Origin: Amoebidium appalachense
Taxonomy: Eukaryota; Ichthyosporea
Direction of reading: 5' to 3'
Assembly: GCA_963693365.1 (NCBI GenBank)
Contig: CAVNZM010000009.1
Location: 1-64,000, forward strand
Length of the DNA: 64,000 bases
Part shown: in pieces, positions 1 through 9,296 of the stretch
How the letters are laid out: each line of letters opens with the position of its first letter
How positions within the stretch are numbered: the first letter of the stretch is position 1
Made by a program: the position numbers and the translations under genes
The notes under the pieces: model-generated
What the model was told of the DNA's origin: nothing
The model's database searches: none
The model's input: only the letters and a program-made list of their open reading frames with translations

Positions 1-167
1 CAACTGCAAATGGACGACACGTCATACGGCATGAAACTGACCAGCAGTGGGTGGGTGTTTTGGGAAGCTGTCACCTTGGACGGCTCTACAAGCGAGCAGG
101 AGGAGGAGGAGGAGGAATTTCTGGAGGCCCAGTTGGGCGTCAGGAGGTGGCCGTATTGGATCATGCC
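1..167. repeat. Inverted copy of 12470-12636
   Basis: Bases 1-167 are, by eye, an identical reverse-complement copy of 12636-12470, which lies inside the protein A gene on the minus strand. Identity stops abruptly after base 167. To the right the sequence becomes the transposase-like gene. The duplication sits exactly at the window edge, so it may be an assembly fold-back, a recombination junction, or the start of a longer inverted repeat outside the window. Confidence 0.9.
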
Positions 168-2636
168 GCGCAGCTTGGGCTTGGGGGTTTTGTGATGCGA
201 GCCGCGGTGCCCCCACACGCGGCCAGGGGTCTCATCCAGGTACACGGAGGCCTCGTCGATGAAAAGCAGATTCTGGCGGTTGTCCTGCAGGTGTGGCAAG
301 CGCTCGACCTCAAAGTACTGGGTGGCGGCAGCCACGGACCTTACAAAGGTGTTTGTCGGGTCGCCCTCCCCACGGCGGTACGTCAGCCCAAGCCGCTTGC
401 GCCACTTGTTGAGCGTGGACACCGACACGTTCATGCGCTCGGATTCGGGCAGGCCAGGCAGTGCGTTGTAGGCGGCCATGAGCTTCTCGCTGGTCAGGTT
501 GGGTACCTTGGTCGTGAGCTCGTAGAGCACGATCTTCTGTGTGTCCGTCAGCTTGGTGGATTTCTCATGGGCCCTTGCGAGGTTGGTGCCGTGCCGGCTG
601 CTGAACTCGCCGTGCTTGAGGGCACGTGCTATTACCCGCCGCACGGTCTGCGTGCTGACCTTGAGCCTCTGTGCGGTGTCCGTGAGCCTCTCGTCCCGCA
701 GGTGCGCAAGCAGGATGGCATCGCGGATGTCCTGCGTGTATGCCTTCCCACGGCCCAGGCGTCCTACGGGCTGTTCGGCAGTTCTCAGCGTGTGCACATC
801 GACGTCTGCGGGCAGGGGCTGTGCGAGGGGTTCCTCCCCGTACCAACGCCCCCCGGCACCAGCAGCAGGCGGGCGCCCCCCGGGGCCCACCACCCACAGG
901 GCCTCCTCTGCCCCCAGGGCGACCTTGTTGTCGGGGAGGAGCCTCAGCGTGAAGGAGCCTTTCGATGCCACGGTGCTTCGGGATGGCAGGGGTTCATAGA
1001 CCACGGAGCGGACAGGCGAAGGGCTGTCAGGCGCGTCGACGTTGAGAAGATCACCTGTGGACTCCAAGGGCATCAGCCGCTGGCGCTCCAGCTGGTACAG
1101 CGCCAGAGGGGGGTTTCCCCCGGGCTGGGGTGGGTAGAACCCCGCGACCGTGGCCTTAGACTTGTACACAACGGGCCTGCCCGTGTGCTCGATGACGTGC
1201 ATCGCCACGAGCATTGCGCGCGGGACAAAGCGGTCGAGCCTGACGACCAGGTACGTCATCGGCCGGAAGTGCTTGGAGATGTGCGGATCCACAAACACGA
1301 TCCCGCACACCGAGTCCGTAATGTCGGTTGTTGTGTTGACGGCGGTGCCCGGCGACCGGGGCCTCCCGGCGGTGTACAGGCCCGCAAGCTGCTCCCGCTT
1401 CCGGTCGGCCCAGGCGGCGATGGCCGTGCGAGCGTTGTCCGGGCTCACGCCCAGCGCATGTGCAACCGTGGCAAGTTCCTGGGCGGTGGAGTCGGCAGTG
1501 GTGGGTGTGGGCGCCTCTGCTCTTCGGCGGGTCGAAACGGCATTGGCAACAAGACGGCTGCGGGCGTCATCGAAACGGGTTTCTGAGAGCTCAGGCCGGC
1601 CGAGATCAGCGTAGAAGCGTTTGTGCATCTCCCTTTCATCATCGATGCTGGTGGCTCCGGGGGGGGCGTGTGACCCGAGGTGAATACGCTTACCATCTCG
1701 AAGGTCAAGATCCTGGTCATCGGCAAGGGCCCGCAGGATGTGCTGGACACGGCCGTAGTACTCCTGCCCTGAAAGGTCGCGCGCAACACTCATGGTCAGT
1801 TCCTTGAGGGCCTGCCGCATGGTCGCACGATCGGTACCGGCTGCGCGCAGCTCCTTGGCCAGCTTTGCACGCTCGGCGATGAGTGTCTGGAGCGCGTGCT
1901 TGTAGGGGTAGGCCCGTTCGTCGTCCTCGCGGTGGACTCCTTCCACAAACTCAGGCCGTGGCAGCCCGGGCACCATCAGGGCGAGCGCCTCGAGCATGTT
2001 GGGCTCTCCGGGATCATCGGAGTCTTCCGGCGCTTTGCCCTCCTTTGCTTTCTGGGAATCCCTTACGTTTTTTCCAGCTATGCGCTGGGCCTCCGCAAGG
2101 GCGGCATACGCCATTCGGATGCGCTCGGGATGGTCCGGTGTCGTGGGGTGGCGTGTCTTCCGATTTTCCACCTCCTTGGCGAAAAGCGCGTGGCCCCTAG
2201 AGTCCGTGACACCCTCGAGCTTGACCAGGCGCGGCGTGCTTGTGCGAACATACGCCTTGCTCAGTATCCCCTGAACGTTCTCGGCAGTTACACGGGCATC
2301 ATCGAGGGGTTCTTGGGTCAGGTCCTTGCCTGCAAGCTCCTCCCACCAGGTCTCGGATCGGGACGGTGGGGTTTGTGTAGGCGGGGCGGGTGCGTACATG
2401 GGATCACGGACACGGAATCGCAGGTTCAGATTGCCATCCCTGGCCTGCCTATCGGTGCCGGTGTTGTATGACGGGTGACGCGGGTCCTGCACCAGCTGTG
2501 CGAGGGGGAAAGGGTCATCGGCTCGGGATTCTAGAAAGAAGCGGCCAGGATTCTCGGCACTTGGCCAGGCATCGGCCACGACTTTATTGGACTGAGTGTC
2601 CACCACAACATACCCCGGTCTACGGGACCGGTCCAT
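1..2636 (-). CDS. Large protein with IS630/Tc1-like transposase core, C-terminus lost
   Basis: The ATG at 2636 opens a minus-strand frame that stays open to the window edge (about 822 native codons to base 168, then the inverted duplication). Residues about 633-680 form a helix-turn-helix, followed by a second winged-helix-like stretch and then the start of a DDE domain with FIDEASVYLDE (D794) and WGHRG, the pattern of IS630/Tc1-family DDE_3 transposases. The second and third catalytic acidic residues would lie beyond the break and are not seen. The first 600 or so residues match no family I recognise and are very long for such a transposase. The start lies 20 bp after the PCNA stop on the same strand. 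It could be a transposon captured by the virus or a viral protein built on a transposase fold. The C-terminus in this window is not native. Confidence 0.8.
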   Translation of the reverse strand, partial: MDRSRRPGYVVVDTQSNKVVADAWPSAENPGRFFLESRADDPFPLAQLVQDPRHPSYNTGTDRQARDGNLNLRFRVRDPMYAPAPPTQTPPSRSETWWEELAGKDLTQEPLDDARVTAENVQGILSKAYVRTSTPRLVKLEGVTDSRGHALFAKEVENRKTRHPTTPDHPERIRMAYAALAEAQRIAGKNVRDSQKAKEGKAPEDSDDPGEPNMLEALALMVPGLPRPEFVEGVHREDDERAYPYKHALQTLIAERAKLAKELRAAGTDRATMRQALKELTMSVARDLSGQEYYGRVQHILRALADDQDLDLRDGKRIHLGSHAPPGATSIDDEREMHKRFYADLGRPELSETRFDDARSRLVANAVSTRRRAEAPTPTTADSTAQELATVAHALGVSPDNARTAIAAWADRKREQLAGLYTAGRPRSPGTAVNTTTDITDSVCGIVFVDPHISKHFRPMTYLVVRLDRFVPRAMLVAMHVIEHTGRPVVYKSKATVAGFYPPQPGGNPPLALYQLERQRLMPLESTGDLLNVDAPDSPSPVRSVVYEPLPSRSTVASKGSFTLRLLPDNKVALGAEEALWVVGPGGRPPAAGAGGRWYGEEPLAQPLPADVDVHTLRTAEQPVGRLGRGKAYTQDIRDAILLAHLRDERLTDTAQRLKVSTQTVRRVIARALKHGEFSSRHGTNLARAHEKSTKLTDTQKIVLYELTTKVPNLTSEKLMAAYNALPGLPESERMNVSVSTLNKWRKRLGLTYRRGEGDPTNTFVRSVAAATQYFEVERLPHLQDNRQNLLFIDEASVYLDETPGRVWGHRGSHHKTPKPKLRGMIQYGHLLTPNWASRNSSSSSSCSLVEPSKVTASQNTHPLLVSFMPYDVSSICS

Positions 2637-2655
2637 GCCCCAGGCGTGGAAAATC

Positions 2656-3441
2656 TCACAATGGGCACAGATGGAAGGCTAGGACGCCTAAGTCACTGAC
2701 GGCGTACTCGAATCGGATGAGCTTGTTACTGGACATGTGTATCCTGACGTTGCTGTTCACGCACGCGCCCTTGCAGAACGCGCTGAGATACTTGACCATG
2801 AACTGCGCCTTGACCTTCTCGATCGGGACCTTCTTGAACTCCACACCCGTGGCTTTTCCCCTTCTGATCTTCAGCGCGTCCTCTCCCTTTTCGGGGATGT
2901 CTATCCTGCACTTCCCCAGCGCGCCCAGCGCACGCAGCCGGAGCGTGCGATCCGCGACAGTGATCTTCACGACATTGGACACGGCCTGGATGTCCCTCAG
3001 GTAGCGCGCAAGCTCCTGGGCGTCGATGACAAAGACACAGTCGTAATCGAGCGATGGGGCGTCGAGGATTTGCCGCACCTCCTTGACCAGGGTCATGTTG
3101 TACACGATGCAGCTGCTGTCATCGGTGGTCTCCATCTTGACCTGCAGGGTGTCGTCCGTGGCGGTGAATGCGATGCTGTTGAAGCGGTGGGCGGTGGCGT
3201 TCTTGACGATCTTGTACAGGTTCTGGATCTCGAACGTGGCGGTCACATCATTGGGTACGTCGAAGATCTCAAACTTGTCGGGGTGCAGCTTCATGTAGAC
3301 GTAGGCCTTCTTTGCATTGTCAACTGCGGGCAGAACAAAGCCCTCCTTCCCACTGAACAGCACGGTCACCTCGCCGAGGATGTCCTTGACGCTGTCGATG
3401 GCGCATTTGAACGTGTTGACTTGCACGGTCTTGACGAGCAT
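2656..3441 (-). CDS. PCNA: PCNA-like DNA sliding clamp
   Basis: This 261-residue ORF has the length and two-domain pattern of eukaryotic and viral proliferating cell nuclear antigen, the trimeric ring that tethers DNA polymerase and other enzymes to DNA. The start, MLVKTVQVNTFKCAIDSVKD, corresponds to the first helix of PCNA. The interdomain region and the C-terminal strand FEYAVSDLGVLAFHL fit the family, although the usual acidic-rich C-terminal tail is shortened. A TATA box (3475-3488, minus) precedes the ATG by about 40 bp, and a minus-strand AATAAA lies at 2583-2588 inside the next gene. PCNA genes are common in large nucleocytoplasmic DNA viruses. The intronless, tightly packed setting argues that this is a viral copy rather than the host gene. 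Confidence 0.93.
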   Translation of the reverse strand: MLVKTVQVNTFKCAIDSVKDILGEVTVLFSGKEGFVLPAVDNAKKAYVYMKLHPDKFEIFDVPNDVTATFEIQNLYKIVKNATAHRFNSIAFTATDDTLQVKMETTDDSSCIVYNMTLVKEVRQILDAPSLDYDCVFVIDAQELARYLRDIQAVSNVVKITVADRTLRLRALGALGKCRIDIPEKGEDALKIRRGKATGVEFKKVPIEKVKAQFMVKYLSAFCKGACVNSNVRIHMSSNKLIRFEYAVSDLGVLAFHLCPL

Positions 3442-3474
3442 GGTGGGGGACTGACGCTGAACGTGCCGGCAACG

Positions 3475-3488
3475 CTGTTTTTATACCC
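3475..3488 (-). promoter_or_regulatory. TATA box of the PCNA-like gene
   Basis: The minus strand reads GGGTATAAAAACAG about 40 bp before the PCNA ATG, preceded by a CCCCAACCCC-type stretch. The same arrangement (C-rich block, AAGGGTATAAAA) occurs before helicase 2, suggesting a shared promoter class. Confidence 0.75.
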
Positions 3489-3529
3489 TTGGGGGCCCGG
3501 GGGTTGGGGCTTTTTTCTATACAACCGGT

Positions 3530-4360
3530 ATGAATTCTGGATCCATGGACCGCACGCTGCTGTACATGGGCATCATCGCAGCTGGCTTCTACTACTACAA
3601 CAAGAGGGCGTCGGCATGGCCAACAGCACCTACGTTCCAGCCTGAGGACAGTGACCCGGGGCAACAGCCCGGAGGCAACAACGACCCTGGCATGCAGTGG
3701 GGGCTGCAAACCTCCGACAGCCCATTTGACCGAGACCTGGCACTTGCATACCGGGACAGTGCTAGGGGGTTCGACGACGATACCGTCGCCATGGGCAACC
3801 AGGAGTACTTTGGAGACGAGGAGGACGAGTACGTGCTCGGCTACGACGAGTACGCCACGGCCGACGGCGGGGGCACGGTCGTCAACACGGGCAACGGGCC
3901 AGTTACGGTACCGCAGGCGCCTCCTTCGACGCGGGCTGTGCAGCAGGCTTCGGTGGTTCCCTCAGGCACACCGTCAGCGCTCATCGGCGCGCCCGCACGT
4001 CCGGCTGTGCACCCCAACCTTGTGCAGACCGTGCATCGGGCAGGGCCAAACGTCAGCAACTCCACCATGGACGCGATCTCACAGATCCGGGGCACGGGCC
4101 TCTTCACGGGCAGCGAGATGCGGCCGCGTGAGAGGCTGAGCGTGGCGAAGCTGACGCCGCAGGAGGTGCTTGCCGCCACGACACGTCCCCGCAACGTGGC
4201 GGCACCCGCCGTGTACAAGAAGAACGGCAACCTGCAGCTACGACCCGACCCAGCGATCCACAGCGCCGGGTTGGACAACCTCCCGTCCATCAGCACACAG
4301 CGCGACCTCAGGCAGCGCGAGTCGTTCTCAAACGAGCTGGCATCGACACTGCTTTTTTGA
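3530..4360 (+). CDS. Membrane-anchored proline/glycine-rich protein, probable virion component
   Basis: This 276-residue protein is of unknown family. Residues about 8-22 (TLLYMGIIAAGFYYY) form one hydrophobic N-terminal segment, and the rest is polar, acidic in the middle (residues 75-110) and rich in Pro, Thr, Ala and Gly. The N-terminal anchor with a long disordered tail is typical of minor membrane proteins of large DNA viruses, but this is inference. A second in-frame ATG at 3545 is an alternative start. It diverges from PCNA across an 88-bp gap that holds the PCNA TATA box. AATAAA follows the stop at 4365-4370. Confidence 0.7.
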   Translation: MNSGSMDRTLLYMGIIAAGFYYYNKRASAWPTAPTFQPEDSDPGQQPGGNNDPGMQWGLQTSDSPFDRDLALAYRDSARGFDDDTVAMGNQEYFGDEEDEYVLGYDEYATADGGGTVVNTGNGPVTVPQAPPSTRAVQQASVVPSGTPSALIGAPARPAVHPNLVQTVHRAGPNVSNSTMDAISQIRGTGLFTGSEMRPRERLSVAKLTPQEVLAATTRPRNVAAPAVYKKNGNLQLRPDPAIHSAGLDNLPSISTQRDLRQRESFSNELASTLLF

Positions 4361-4416
4361 ACGAAATAAAGCAGGATGAACCCCCCCCCCTGCCCCCCCC
4401 CACAGATGCACCGATC

Positions 4417-4650
4417 GTGTTCTCCCCGCAAGCAGCCCGATCAGCCCGCACCGTGTTCTTCTCGAACCAGAGAGAACAGGACGGCGGGCGCGACCCTTCG
4501 GCCCGCGAATTCGTAGAGAAAACGGTCCTCGGCCCCACCATGTCTCCCGCGGACAAAGAGAACACCGTGGCACACCGTTACAATGTCTCCGAAATTTCTA
4601 GAGAACAGGGTCGTGGGGTTGACCCTGTTCGCCCTGTCCAGGACCGCTTT
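4417..4650 (+). repeat. AGAGAACA-rich repeat, copy A
   Basis: The stretch carries AGAGAACA-like octamers about every 43 bp (near 4469, 4513, 4556 and 4600) and a CCATGTCTCCCG block. It is a diverged inverted copy of 14870-15075. Both copies keep the same open frame, but neither frame has an upstream ATG, so coding is uncertain. An AATAAA lies at the end (about 4655). Confidence 0.7.
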
Positions 4651-4737
4651 TATTGAATAAAGGAGCCCCTCCCGGAATATAGGCAAGCAAAATATTCGAT
4701 CAGTGGATTGCATGATTATCATCGGCGCTGTAAGCAA

Positions 4738-6189
4738 ATGTTGCGTTGCAAAGAACTGGTGTGCATGGAGCAGGCACTCGTGCCCCACTCCATCTCATTC
4801 GACACGGGCACCCTGAACCTCGAGGATGCGGCAGCGTGCGTGGCCCATGTCCTCCCCTACTCCGTTCCGGTTGAGGGGCCGTGCGCGGGGCTGACGCTGG
4901 GCGCGGCGGTGGGGGTCCTGAACAGCGCGCTGACGGTCAAGGACGATAACGTGTTGTCCACGGTGAATGAAATCAACGCAACATTGAGAAGCCATCAAGC
5001 TAGTCTGGCTCTCAAGGCTGAGAAGACTGCACTGGCAGCGCTTGCCGAGGTGGTTAATACAAAAGCAGATGAAGTTAGTGTGGCGGAGCGCCTAGACCAG
5101 AAAGCAGATAAGATCACGATCGACACAACTCTCGATGGCATCACGCAGGAGTTTGGTGACCGGTGCACAAACATCGAACAGCAAGTCCTTCTAAAAGAAG
5201 AGAAGAGTGTGGTGGCCCAGCTCCGCAGTGACTTCGCCGAACGGACTGTCTATGTAGACAGCGAATTGTCGAACAGGGAGACCAAGGCCGTGGTGGGGAA
5301 GCTCAGAAACAACTTTACTGATAGGACCGCCTATGTCGATGGCGAACTCGACCTTAGGGAATCCAAGGCCGTGGTTGCAACATTAAGAACCGATTTCACT
5401 AACAGAACCGTTTACGTAGACGGCCTTCTAGCCAAAAAAGCGGAAGCTACCATTGTGGATGCTTTGCAGAGCACCGTGCAGACACACGGCACAACCCTAG
5501 CGGCGAAAGCAGACTCAAGTTACGTAGACGGCCTTCTAGCCAAAAAAGCGGAAGCTACCATTGTGGATGCTTTGCAGAGCACCGTGCAGACACACGGCAC
5601 AACCCTAGCGGCGAAAGCAGACTCAAGTTACGTAGACGGCCTTCTAGCCAAAAAAGCGGAAGCTACCATTGTGGATGCTTTGCAGAGCACCGTGCAGACA
5701 CACGGCACAACCCTAGCGGCGAAAGCAGACTCAAGTTACGTAGACGGCCTTCTAGCCAAAAAAGCGGAAGCTACCATTGTGGATGCTTTGCAGAGCACCG
5801 TGCAGACACACGGCACAACCCTAGCGGCGAAAGCAGACTCAAGCACTGTGCAGGCACTCCAAACAACCGTCCAGACTCAAGGCACTACGCTGGCTGCGAA
5901 GGCCGACAAAAGTTACTGCGATACGCAGTTGAACACCAAAGCAAACACCAGCGTGGTCGGCACCTACACCACCCCCACCACGGGCCCCGCCGCCACCAAA
6001 ACCACCATCTCAGCCGCCGTGCTCGCGCTGAACGCGAGCGCCCCGCCGGCCAACGTGGGCACGTGGGCCGCGCCGACCGTGGGGCCCGCCGCGGGCAAGG
6101 CGACGATCGCCGAGGCCGTGCTGGCCATCAACGACCATGTGGACCGGCTGACGTCGGCGCTCGAGGCGCTGGTCGCCCGGCTTGAGTAA
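4738..6189 (+). CDS. Fibre-like coiled-coil repeat protein
   Basis: The protein has 483 residues from the first ATG; a second ATG at 4765 is equally plausible. After a 70-residue N-terminal domain it consists of heptad-like repeats of the type L-x-x-K-A-D-x-S-x-V-D, ending in a Pro/Thr/Ala-rich C-terminal part with two similar segments (TYTTPTTGPAATKTTI and TWAAPTVGPAAGKATI). Four units of 36 residues are identical at DNA level (5413-5844). This layout resembles trimeric phage and viral tail or fibre shafts that contact the host surface. No family match can be proved by eye. It converges on the 6202-7875 gene with only 12 bp between stop codons. Confidence 0.75.
   Translation: MLRCKELVCMEQALVPHSISFDTGTLNLEDAAACVAHVLPYSVPVEGPCAGLTLGAAVGVLNSALTVKDDNVLSTVNEINATLRSHQASLALKAEKTALAALAEVVNTKADEVSVAERLDQKADKITIDTTLDGITQEFGDRCTNIEQQVLLKEEKSVVAQLRSDFAERTVYVDSELSNRETKAVVGKLRNNFTDRTAYVDGELDLRESKAVVATLRTDFTNRTVYVDGLLAKKAEATIVDALQSTVQTHGTTLAAKADSSYVDGLLAKKAEATIVDALQSTVQTHGTTLAAKADSSYVDGLLAKKAEATIVDALQSTVQTHGTTLAAKADSSYVDGLLAKKAEATIVDALQSTVQTHGTTLAAKADSSTVQALQTTVQTQGTTLAAKADKSYCDTQLNTKANTSVVGTYTTPTTGPAATKTTISAAVLALNASAPPANVGTWAAPTVGPAAGKATIAEAVLAINDHVDRLTSALEALVARLE
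5413..5844 (+). repeat. Four perfect 108-bp tandem repeats in the fibre-like gene
   Basis: Units begin at 5413, 5521, 5629 and 5737, each 108 bp (36 codons). Copies appear identical including silent positions. Flanking units of 20-36 codons are diverged, so the expansion is recent compared with the gene. Confidence 0.95.
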
Positions 6190-6201
6190 AGTCTGACAAG
6201 T

Positions 6202-7875
6202 TCACGCATTTATGTTGAGATACCAGCCGGCCCAGTCGCACCAGCGCCACGTCAGGTTCCGTGTGGCGTCATAGTAGTCCACGTCCTTGTACTGCTGCGC
6301 GTCGACGGTGCCATCTGGCTTTGCGCCCTCGAGGTCGTCCAGGCGCACGATGCTTCCCGTGTAGTAGTTGCCAGTCGTTTGTGCGGGCCACGGGGAGCCC
6401 GTGTAGAAGGAGGACACCAGAGGTTCATTGTTGTCGCTTGTAAAATCAAATTTCGCACACGAAACGCCTGGGTTGGCGGCCTCCATGAGGCGCCCCATTT
6501 CGTTTGTGTCCCAGAACGGTTCCGTACTATCCCTGACCGACTGCTTGGTTTTTGCGGTGTTGATTGCCACATTATAAGGCAGTGCCACGTATCTGTACTT
6601 TGTAGCCTGAGGGACAACACAGACAAACTTTGTTTTGTGGCCGTACGATACGCTTATCTCATCCATGCCGACGTCCAATAGTATGTTCTCGTTGTTGATG
6701 GCGCCTCCGAAAATATAGGAATCGCTTCTCCCGTCGCTGACAAGATAGGCGGGAACGGGTGTGTTCGAGAGCCAACTGAGGGACTCCGTGCAGAGGGCGC
6801 CTGGTGGGGCGGTCCAGCTATCCGATCCGAAGCTCGGGTACCTCCTCTCAACGGCGACAAAGCCCGGCTTGGGGACAAGGTAGAAGAAGTTGTCCGTTTG
6901 GAACATGTTGCGGTACAGAGAGGGCATGCCTGCGACACCTGGTGCTGCATACGTGCCTGCAAGGGACCCGGTGGTAACATTGACACATCGGACCGTTCCA
7001 AATTTCGAGCCGTGCGCCCACGTGAAGCACAAAGCTGCGAAGGTAGGACCCTCCTTGTAGATTATCCCAAACGTCACGGCCCCGGGCGGCACGCGCGGGC
7101 TGCGGACCCAGCGGTAGCCGGGCCCGTCGATCTCGTTGAGCACGAGCGAGCGGGCGTCGCGGCCGGGCACGCCCAGGTCGTACGTCCACAGCTCGATGTC
7201 CTTGACGGCGTGCTCGGTGTAGTCGGCCGTGGATGTGTAGGCGCACAGCGAGAGAAAGGTACTGGCGGTGGATGAGGGGGTCAGGTCGGCCAGTGTGTAT
7301 GTCAGGCGCAGCCGGCCGAGCGAACAGAACACGTAGCCGGCGTCCGGGGCGATGCTTATGACGCACGTCTGCCAGGCGCCGTTGGTGCCGTTGGCCGGCC
7401 ATCCCAGGAAGTTGAACGAGCCGTTGGGCTGGTAGGACACGACCTTCCCGGACCCCGGATTGAACTGCAGGCGGAACTCCTTGCCGGCGACGGCTCCGTT
7501 TGGGAACGAGTTGGCCTGGTTCCACGACACGTACAGGGCCTCCTTCTGCGGGATGGACCCTGCGCCGGTCCTGAACTTGAAGGACAGCACGAAGCGCTGC
7601 CCGGGGCACACAGGCCAGTACACGTAGCCGGTCTGGTTGGCGGCGTTTACAGACTTCGAATCTAATGCCTTACTGGAAGTCAAGAGCGGCAATACATTTG
7701 ACATTGTTTCCAGTACAGCCTGTGTGACTCCTGGGGAGACTGTCGTTCTAGTCTTGGTCTCGAGGTCATCTAATATGCGATGGATTTTCTCTTCAATTAC
7801 TTTGTGCAGTGTCATTTCAGTGGTTTCGGTGTGTTTTTTGTCTTCTATGGAGGTCTCTACTTCCTCTGACGCCAT
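6202..7875 (-). CDS. Large surface-type protein with N-terminal coiled coil and beta-rich domain
   Basis: The 557-residue protein begins with an acidic helical segment (residues 1-70, SIEDKKHTETTEMTLHKVIEEKIHRILDDLE region) that can form a coiled coil. Residues about 85-240 are beta-rich, aromatic and Gly/Asn-rich, with evenly spaced W and F as in concanavalin/laminin-G-like sugar-binding folds. The C-terminal half is also beta-rich. No signal peptide or membrane segment is seen. Beside the fibre-like gene, with convergent stops, a virion attachment or spike role is plausible but inferred. Family unknown. Confidence 0.65.
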   Translation of the reverse strand: MASEEVETSIEDKKHTETTEMTLHKVIEEKIHRILDDLETKTRTTVSPGVTQAVLETMSNVLPLLTSSKALDSKSVNAANQTGYVYWPVCPGQRFVLSFKFRTGAGSIPQKEALYVSWNQANSFPNGAVAGKEFRLQFNPGSGKVVSYQPNGSFNFLGWPANGTNGAWQTCVISIAPDAGYVFCSLGRLRLTYTLADLTPSSTASTFLSLCAYTSTADYTEHAVKDIELWTYDLGVPGRDARSLVLNEIDGPGYRWVRSPRVPPGAVTFGIIYKEGPTFAALCFTWAHGSKFGTVRCVNVTTGSLAGTYAAPGVAGMPSLYRNMFQTDNFFYLVPKPGFVAVERRYPSFGSDSWTAPPGALCTESLSWLSNTPVPAYLVSDGRSDSYIFGGAINNENILLDVGMDEISVSYGHKTKFVCVVPQATKYRYVALPYNVAINTAKTKQSVRDSTEPFWDTNEMGRLMEAANPGVSCAKFDFTSDNNEPLVSSFYTGSPWPAQTTGNYYTGSIVRLDDLEGAKPDGTVDAQQYKDVDYYDATRNLTWRWCDWAGWYLNINA

Positions 7876-7970
7876 GGTGGGTGTATCTGTCTTACTCTCC
7901 TAAAATAATTTACAGCCACCAAACACCTATCATCCTCAACCTAGATTTGTCTATCCCAAACCACCACGCG

Positions 7971-9083
7971 TCAAACAAGTGCCGGCTCCATGGCAAGCGG
8001 CTGGACCCCCGTGTACTTGGACTCCAGGAGGTCCACCACGTCGCTGAAGTTGTGTGTGTGCTGTGTCTTGGGCATGTGCAGGCACAGCCAGTCCCGTGCC
8101 CTACTGAGCACCGTGTACGCCTCGAGCACCGTCATCTCCGTGCAGTAGGTGACGTTGCGCTTCCACCCCTCGATGATCCGGCGCTTGATGGCTCCCTGCA
8201 CTGCCGTGCGGGCAAGCACCACGCTCACGCGCCCCTCCTTCTCTTCCCAGATGCTCACGCCGATGGTGTCCTTGACGAACTTGCGGATCAGCCACGCCTC
8301 GCCCGATGTCTGGTCGGAGAACAGCGCACTCACCACGCTGTTGGCAAAGTTGAGCAGGCGTGCGCGCAGCACCTCGCATCCGACGTCCAGTGCACACTTG
8401 CCTACGTCATCGGGCAGCACGCGCTCGTTGAGCGTGTGGGGGTCCGAGTTGATCTGCTCGCGCATCTGGCGGATGGCCCCGTTGCGCAGCGCAATGGTCA
8501 GCCGCTGCTCGTCCATCAGCTCCATGGCAACCTTCAGCAGCTTGGTCTTCTCGGCCACCAGCTCCTCCAGCTGCGCCTCGCGGGCCGTTCGCTTGGCCGC
8601 GCGCTCGGGGGTCTCCTCGACGCCGTTACGGAAGAACTCGCGCTCCTCGGGCGTGCTGTTGGTGTAGCGGGCCTCGATGTCGTCGATGAGCGACAGGTCG
8701 CCGGCGAGCAGACGCGACATGTACGCCGCGCTGGTGCGGCGCACCTCGTGCGCACGCTTGCCGGGCAGCAGGTAGATGATCTCGAGCAGGGTCTTGAAGG
8801 GGGCGACCGGGGTGGGCTTGCTCATCCCAGGGAGAACCACGTTGTCGACCTTGGCGAGAACACCTCGGAGATGGTCTCCATCGAGCAGATTCTGGTGACT
8901 GGTTTCGACGTTGTCATTCACCGCTTTGCACGGCTTCTGCAAATAGAACCAAGCCTTTCTGGCAGCATCTTTCTTTCCCAGCACCAGTGCAATGACGTCG
9001 AGCACACTGGCCTTGTTGGTAGCTTGGTCGAGGCGCACCACCGCGTTCTTGAACATGGGAAACTGCTGGGCGAGGCTGTCCAT
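7971..9083 (-). CDS. MSV199/BRO-type DNA-binding-like protein with coiled coil
   Basis: This is a 370-residue protein. Residues 1-40 (MDSLAQQFPMFKNAVVRLDQ and the following VLDVIALVLG) are nearly the same as the start of the 9565-10269 gene, so the two share an N-terminal domain. The order of short N-terminal domain, TPVAPFKT motif and central coiled coil (about residues 165-220) resembles the MSV199/DUF3627 proteins of irido- and entomopoxviruses, whose role is probably DNA binding; this assignment is tentative. A minus-strand TATA box lies about 105 bp upstream. A 24-bp direct repeat sits in the leader (9103-9145). Confidence 0.65.
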   Translation of the reverse strand: MDSLAQQFPMFKNAVVRLDQATNKASVLDVIALVLGKKDAARKAWFYLQKPCKAVNDNVETSHQNLLDGDHLRGVLAKVDNVVLPGMSKPTPVAPFKTLLEIIYLLPGKRAHEVRRTSAAYMSRLLAGDLSLIDDIEARYTNSTPEEREFFRNGVEETPERAAKRTAREAQLEELVAEKTKLLKVAMELMDEQRLTIALRNGAIRQMREQINSDPHTLNERVLPDDVGKCALDVGCEVLRARLLNFANSVVSALFSDQTSGEAWLIRKFVKDTIGVSIWEEKEGRVSVVLARTAVQGAIKRRIIEGWKRNVTYCTEMTVLEAYTVLSRARDWLCLHMPKTQHTHNFSDVVDLLESKYTGVQPLAMEPALV

Positions 9084-9183
9084 GTTGTCCGTGTTGCAGG
9101 TTTCTTGTTGCTGGGAGTGTTTCAGGTTTCTTGTTGCTGGGAGGGCTTCTTCGGTAGACTGATGATTGACTACAACAAACCAG

Positions 9184-9200
9184 CCTTTTTATACCTTTGG
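9184..9200 (-). promoter_or_regulatory. TATA box upstream of the 7971-9083 gene
   Basis: The minus strand reads CCAAAGGTATAAAAAGG. It is close in sequence to the element before the paralogous 9565-10269 gene (10324-10339). Confidence 0.7.
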
Positions 9201-9296
9201 ATGAGACCGCTCCGAAACTCAATCTCGAAAGCGCACAAAAAAGCGTAAACTGAATTCAATGATGTATGATGACGTCATCCTCCCACAACCAGCCAA

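Noticed and set aside
51-1586. 511-codon plus-strand ORF
   Set aside because: It is the exact antisense register of the transposase-like gene, which carries recognisable HTH and DDE motifs; the plus frame has none.
4357-4656. Possible small gene in AGAGAACA repeat copy A
   Set aside because: Open frame lacks an upstream ATG; kept only as a repeat with uncertain coding. The AGAACA hexamer matches a steroid-receptor half-site, but no paired palindromic spacing is seen.
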